From the NCBI GenBank assembly GCA_036676195.1, contig JAKFDK010000099.1, positions 47,248-111,247 of the forward strand: a stretch of 64,000 nt of DNA, given 5' to 3'. The notes under the pieces are model-generated. The model worked only from the letters and a program-made list of their open reading frames with translations, ran no database searches and was not told the DNA's origin. The translations under genes were made by a program, and so were the position numbers. Positions 61,394 to 64,000 of the stretch are shown in pieces (position 1 is the stretch's first letter; the number at the start of each line of letters is the position of its first letter). This DNA comes from JAKFDK01 sp036676195. GTDB taxonomy: Bacteria > Bacillota > Sulfobacillia > Symbiobacteriales > ZC4RG38.

Positions 61394-62182
61394 CTAGTGG
61401 GGCGGCTGAACCTCCCACGGCCACATCAGATTCATGCTATGGCCCCGCATGGCGGTGCCGATCAGGCTGAGCACAACGAAGGATACGAAGTAGAAAGTGA
61501 ACAGTGCGATCATAATCTCCCGGGTATTGGCCTTCCAGCGCTTCTTCACGATCACGGCCAAAATCCAGGGAATCGCCACCATGATGACGCTGGGCAGCAG
61601 GATCTTGCCGAACCACTCCCAGCCCACTCCCGGAATCTGATCCAGGAACGGCATGGTCTTGGACAGGCTGATGCTGATATGGCGCTCCAGGCCCTTCAGC
61701 TCCAGAACCCGGTCCTGGATGACGGTCTTGCTGATCCAGAACTCGTCGATCAGGATCAGAATCATTTCCCAAATGAACGTATATACCGCAGAGAAAATGG
61801 TGATGGAGACACCATTCTTGGTGCTGAACCAGATGCCGGTGCCCTTGCGATCCCGGTCGATATAGGGGATCATGCCGACCAGAATCAGAGCTGCGGTGGG
61901 AACCATTACACCAGCCAGGGCAGGGTGCATATGCAGCAGCAGTTCCTGCAGGCCCAGGAAGTACCAGGGTGCTTTGGCGGGGTTAGGGGTGACTTCGCTG
62001 TTTGCCAGGGCCAGTAGCGGAGCGTTTACGAAGGCGGACATGGCCGACAGGGCGAGGATCATGGCCACGGCCATGATGGCCTCGATGCTGACCAGGTATG
62101 GCCAGGTGTAGACCATTTCCTCCTTCTGGGCCGGCCGGACCTTGGGTCCTGCCTGTTGATACTTCTCGGTGACGTCCGACAT
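61394..62182 (-). CDS. Cytochrome b subunit IV-like protein
   Basis: The 262-residue product is the C-terminal half of a split cytochrome b. Its Qo-site motif reads APWYFLG in NPAKAPWYFLGLQELL. Membrane helices are predicted at about residues 30-55, 90-110, 125-150, 195-215 and 225-245. It is longer than plant subunit IV (about 160) and has additional helices, but lacks the CxxCH cytochrome fused to QcrC of Bacillus. It follows cytochrome b6 by 38 bp. Confidence 0.93.
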   Translation of the reverse strand: MSDVTEKYQQAGPKVRPAQKEEMVYTWPYLVSIEAIMAVAMILALSAMSAFVNAPLLALANSEVTPNPAKAPWYFLGLQELLLHMHPALAGVMVPTAALILVGMIPYIDRDRKGTGIWFSTKNGVSITIFSAVYTFIWEMILILIDEFWISKTVIQDRVLELKGLERHISISLSKTMPFLDQIPGVGWEWFGKILLPSVIMVAIPWILAVIVKKRWKANTREIMIALFTFYFVSFVVLSLIGTAMRGHSMNLMWPWEVQPPH

Positions 62183-62219
62183 GGTTGCCCTCCTATATAA
62201 CCCTACGTGCAGTGGCTAA

Positions 62220-62996
62220 TTAATCCGCCGCCGTGGGGGACGGAGTGTTCAGAAGCTCGGTCTCGCCGTCCTCGTCGTAAGGAATGGGCGTGGAAATGCC
62301 GCCGTCCTTACGGATGCGCCAGAAGTGCATGGCCATAAGAGCGATACAGGCAAGCGGCAGCAGCAGCACATGCAGGGTATACCAGCGAATCAGGGTCGGG
62401 CCACCGATATCGAAGCCGCCGAGCAGGGCCAGACGCACCTCGCGGCCGATCACCGGCGACGCACCAGCCATGTTGCCGCCGACCTGAATGGCCCAGTAGG
62501 ACAACTGGTCCCAGGGCAGCAGGTAACCGGTAAACGACAGAAGTACGGTGACCAGGAACAGAATCACGCCGATGACCCAGTTGAAATCACGCGGCGGTTT
62601 GTACGAGCCGGTGTAGAACACACGTACCATGTGTAACCAAACGGAAAGCACCATACCGTGGGCGCCCCACCGGTGCATGTTTCGGCTAAAAGCACCAAAG
62701 ATGACGTCCGTTTCAAGAGCCTTCATGTCAAAGTAGCCCTTAGGTACACCGGGAACATAGTAGAACATCAACCAGACACCGGTCACGGTCAGGATCAGGA
62801 ACATGAGTAGCGTCAGACCACCCAGGCCCCACGTATAGCTCATACGAACAGCACGCCGCGGAACCTTGACCGGGTGGAGGTGGAGCACAACCGAGTTCAG
62901 GATGACGAGCACCTGGTTACGCGGCGTGTCCGGGTAATCATTCCGATAGATCGATTTGTACAAGGTAGTATTCTTGAACTTATCCCAGAGACCCAC
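62220..62996 (-). CDS. Cytochrome b6-type subunit lacking the heme-c(i) cysteine
   Basis: The 258-residue product starts at GTG behind GGGAGGT and has four membrane helices with b-heme ligands H108/H122 and H209/H224 (14- and 15-residue steps, the latter as in b6f). The site where b6 and Bacillus QcrB have a Cys binding heme c (FYCLGGxT) reads TWGLGGLT here, so that covalent heme is probably absent. It is the first gene of the bc operon. Confidence 0.96.
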   Translation of the reverse strand: MGLWDKFKNTTLYKSIYRNDYPDTPRNQVLVILNSVVLHLHPVKVPRRAVRMSYTWGLGGLTLLMFLILTVTGVWLMFYYVPGVPKGYFDMKALETDVIFGAFSRNMHRWGAHGMVLSVWLHMVRVFYTGSYKPPRDFNWVIGVILFLVTVLLSFTGYLLPWDQLSYWAIQVGGNMAGASPVIGREVRLALLGGFDIGGPTLIRWYTLHVLLLPLACIALMAMHFWRIRKDGGISTPIPYDEDGETELLNTPSPTAAD

Positions 62997-63393
62997 CGAG
63001 TCAGCACCTCCCTTGATCGAACACGAAACGGCGAGGCAGAATGATTACTGCCTTCTTTATGTAGACTTTCATATAGATTGCGCCTCCACCCCCACTACTT
63101 TCCCACCATACCACGCGTAACATTATACCTGCGTGCTATTAGCCAATCAACCCGCTAGTGGCCCGAAACGCGCGGAAGACGTGGAACGCATCCATGCTGG
63201 GGGCAGATGACGTGACAACGTATTCAGGGGTTTCCCCCAGGGGGGCGGACACCGGTAGTAGTATTCTCGGGGGCCAGCCAAATTCCTTGCGCCCAAAGGC
63301 ACAAGCTCCCGGAATACAGCGCGAAAAGGACATTTGTCACTCGCGAAACGCCGGATGCCCCGCTTACTGGCAAGGGGCAAAGGGGAGCTTTCT
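62997..63393. other. Intergenic region before the bc operon
   Basis: These 397 bases hold the bc operon promoter (63122-63150) and the divergent start region of the luciferase-like gene. No gene is supported by start signals; frames such as that at 63147-63434 on the minus strand look like shadows. The leader of the bc transcript is about 120 nt and A+T richer than its surroundings. Confidence 0.4.
63122..63150 (-). promoter_or_regulatory. Sigma-A promoter of the bc operon
   Basis: TTGATT (63145-63150), a 17-bp spacer and TATAAT (63122-63127) on the minus strand, about 125 bp upstream of the cytochrome b6 start. Confidence 0.8.
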
Positions 63394-63912
63394 ATGGTAC
63401 GCGTCGGTATTCGCTTGATGGACGACCTCGGCACCCCCCGTAACCTGATCCGGTTGGCCGCAGCGGCTGACCGTCTGGGTTTTCACAGCGTGCTTTTCCC
63501 CCACGACACCTTTCGTTACCACGCCTGGACCATGACCGGGGCAGAAGCTCAGGCCACGGAGCGGATTCACCTGATGCCGGTGGGGACCAACCCCTGGAGC
63601 ACCGATCCAAGTGAAATCGCCACGTACGCCGCTACGCTGGATCTGATCTCGGGCGGGCGGGCCATGCTCGGCCTGGGCCTGCACACCGACGAATTCCTGC
63701 GCTGGGTGGGTATTGACGTGAACCCCGCACACATTGTGCCTGCCGTTCGGGAGACGGCGGCAGCCATCCGGGCGGTCTGGCGGGGTGACAATGGACCGTT
63801 CCAGGGGGAACACATCCACTGGAGCGAAAAGGCGTTTCTGCGCTTTCAGCCGCTCCGGCCAAACATTCCGATTTATATATCCCACATTCCGCACCCTGGC
63901 GTAGCAGGATAA
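63394..63912 (+). pseudogene. Truncated luciferase-like (LLM) oxidoreductase
   Basis: The plus-strand product from ATG 63394 (behind GGGGAG) begins MVRVGIRLMDDLGTPRNLIRLAAAADRLGFHSV and shows the LLM features TGAEAQATERIHLMPVGTNP and DLISGGRAMLGLGLHTDEFLRWVG. (These are quoted as family landmarks.) It stops after 172 residues at RPNIPIYIS plus a few foreign codons, where family members run past 300. The break coincides with a probable insertion sequence. Confidence 0.8.
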
Positions 63913-64000
63913 GTGAAATTTTGTCGCGAAGTAGGCGAGATACCGCTTGGTAGGGGGCCTCGCCTATGTCGATTGATTGGAGCCAACTCAAGACCTTCCG
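63913..64000 (+). mobile_element. Probable insertion-sequence left end
   Basis: The luciferase-like frame is lost abruptly near 63890-63910. After about 55 bases a new plus-strand gene begins with its own AGGGGG ribosome-binding site. The exact end and any inverted repeat cannot be fixed because the other end is outside the window. Confidence 0.45.
63966..64000 (+). CDS. Start of a probable transposase (partial)
   Basis: ATG at 63966 follows GGGGG by about eight bases and opens MSIDWSQLKTFR before the window ends. Only 11 full codons are seen. A transposase is suggested by its place after the broken gene, not by sequence similarity that I can verify. Confidence 0.4.
   Translation, partial: MSIDWSQLKTF

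Noticed and set aside
63147..63434. 95-codon minus-strand frame before the luciferase-like gene
   Set aside because: It overlaps the bc promoter region and the LLM start in antisense; no signals.

Overview
The window is a GC-rich (roughly 58-60 %) stretch of a Firmicutes chromosome, read almost entirely from the minus strand. Read backwards, it follows the classic Bacillus/Clostridia backbone: ctsR-mcsA-mcsB-clpC, radA-disA, carD, PIN/TRAM-ispD-ispF, cysE-cysS-mrnC-thyX-rlmB-sigH, rpmG-secE-nusG-rplK-rplA-rplJ-rplL-rpoB-rpoC, L7Ae-rpsL-rpsG-fusA-tuf-rpsJ, then the S10 operon from rplC to rpsC. CtsR/McsB, SigH, two T-boxes, an L10 leader and Shine-Dalgarno-led GTG/TTG starts all point to Firmicutes. 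The split cytochrome b complex with a separate diheme cytochrome c, the fused siroheme decarboxylase, the tandem ThyX-like protein and the polyferredoxin suggest a respiring, deep-branching clostridial or Symbiobacterium/Heliobacteria-like lineage. The species cannot be named from sequence reading alone.

Layout. 1-9.4 kb: S10 and str operons, with a structured rpsL-rpsG intercistronic RNA and a long gap between rpsJ and rplC. 9.4-11.6 kb: an insertion between the rpoC and str units (metallohydrolase, RsmC-like methyltransferase, an 88-aa orphan). 11.6-23.5 kb: rpoC, rpoB, rplL, rplJ with L10 leader, an unrecognised 48-aa gene, rplA, rplK, nusG, secE. 23.6-26.9 kb: metY, rpmG, five tRNAs (Trp, Thr-GGT, fMet, Tyr, Thr-TGT) and the scar of a tyrosine integrase. 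26.9-42 kb: two orphan proteins, sigH, a DUF2325 gene with a Fur-like box, rlmB, a hydrolase with no ordinary start codon, the tandem ThyX-like gene, mrnC, a Cys T-box operon (cysE-cysS), ispF/ispD/PIN-TRAM, carD, a Phe T-box DAHP synthase-chorismate mutase, and a fused AhbA/AhbB-like gene. 42-52.5 kb: tRNA-Ala, an unknown 131-aa gene, disA, radA, a response regulator and the ctsR stress operon, which carries an extra Clp-N-only gene. 52.5-64 kb: an RlmI-like methylase, EF-G2, an amidohydrolase, a PpaX-like phosphatase, a polyferredoxin, a NERD-like membrane protein and the quinol:cytochrome c oxidoreductase operon. The right edge holds a truncated luciferase-like gene next to a probable insertion sequence.

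How it works together. Most of the window is the growth machinery (ribosome, RNA polymerase, elongation factors, tRNAs), under near-consensus sigma-A promoters and leader RNAs. Around it lie proteolytic stress control (CtsR, McsAB, ClpC), c-di-AMP signalling (DisA), sporulation/stationary control (SigH), cysteine and aromatic amino acid control by T-boxes, and a respiratory complex. The most unusual items are the stand-alone Clp-N protein between the arginine kinase and ClpC, the b6-type cytochrome lacking the heme-c(i) cysteine together with a 39-aa single-helix subunit, the rpsL-rpsG RNA structure, and a short plus-strand transcription unit between rplL and rpoB. No CRISPR array, rRNA operon or intact prophage was seen.
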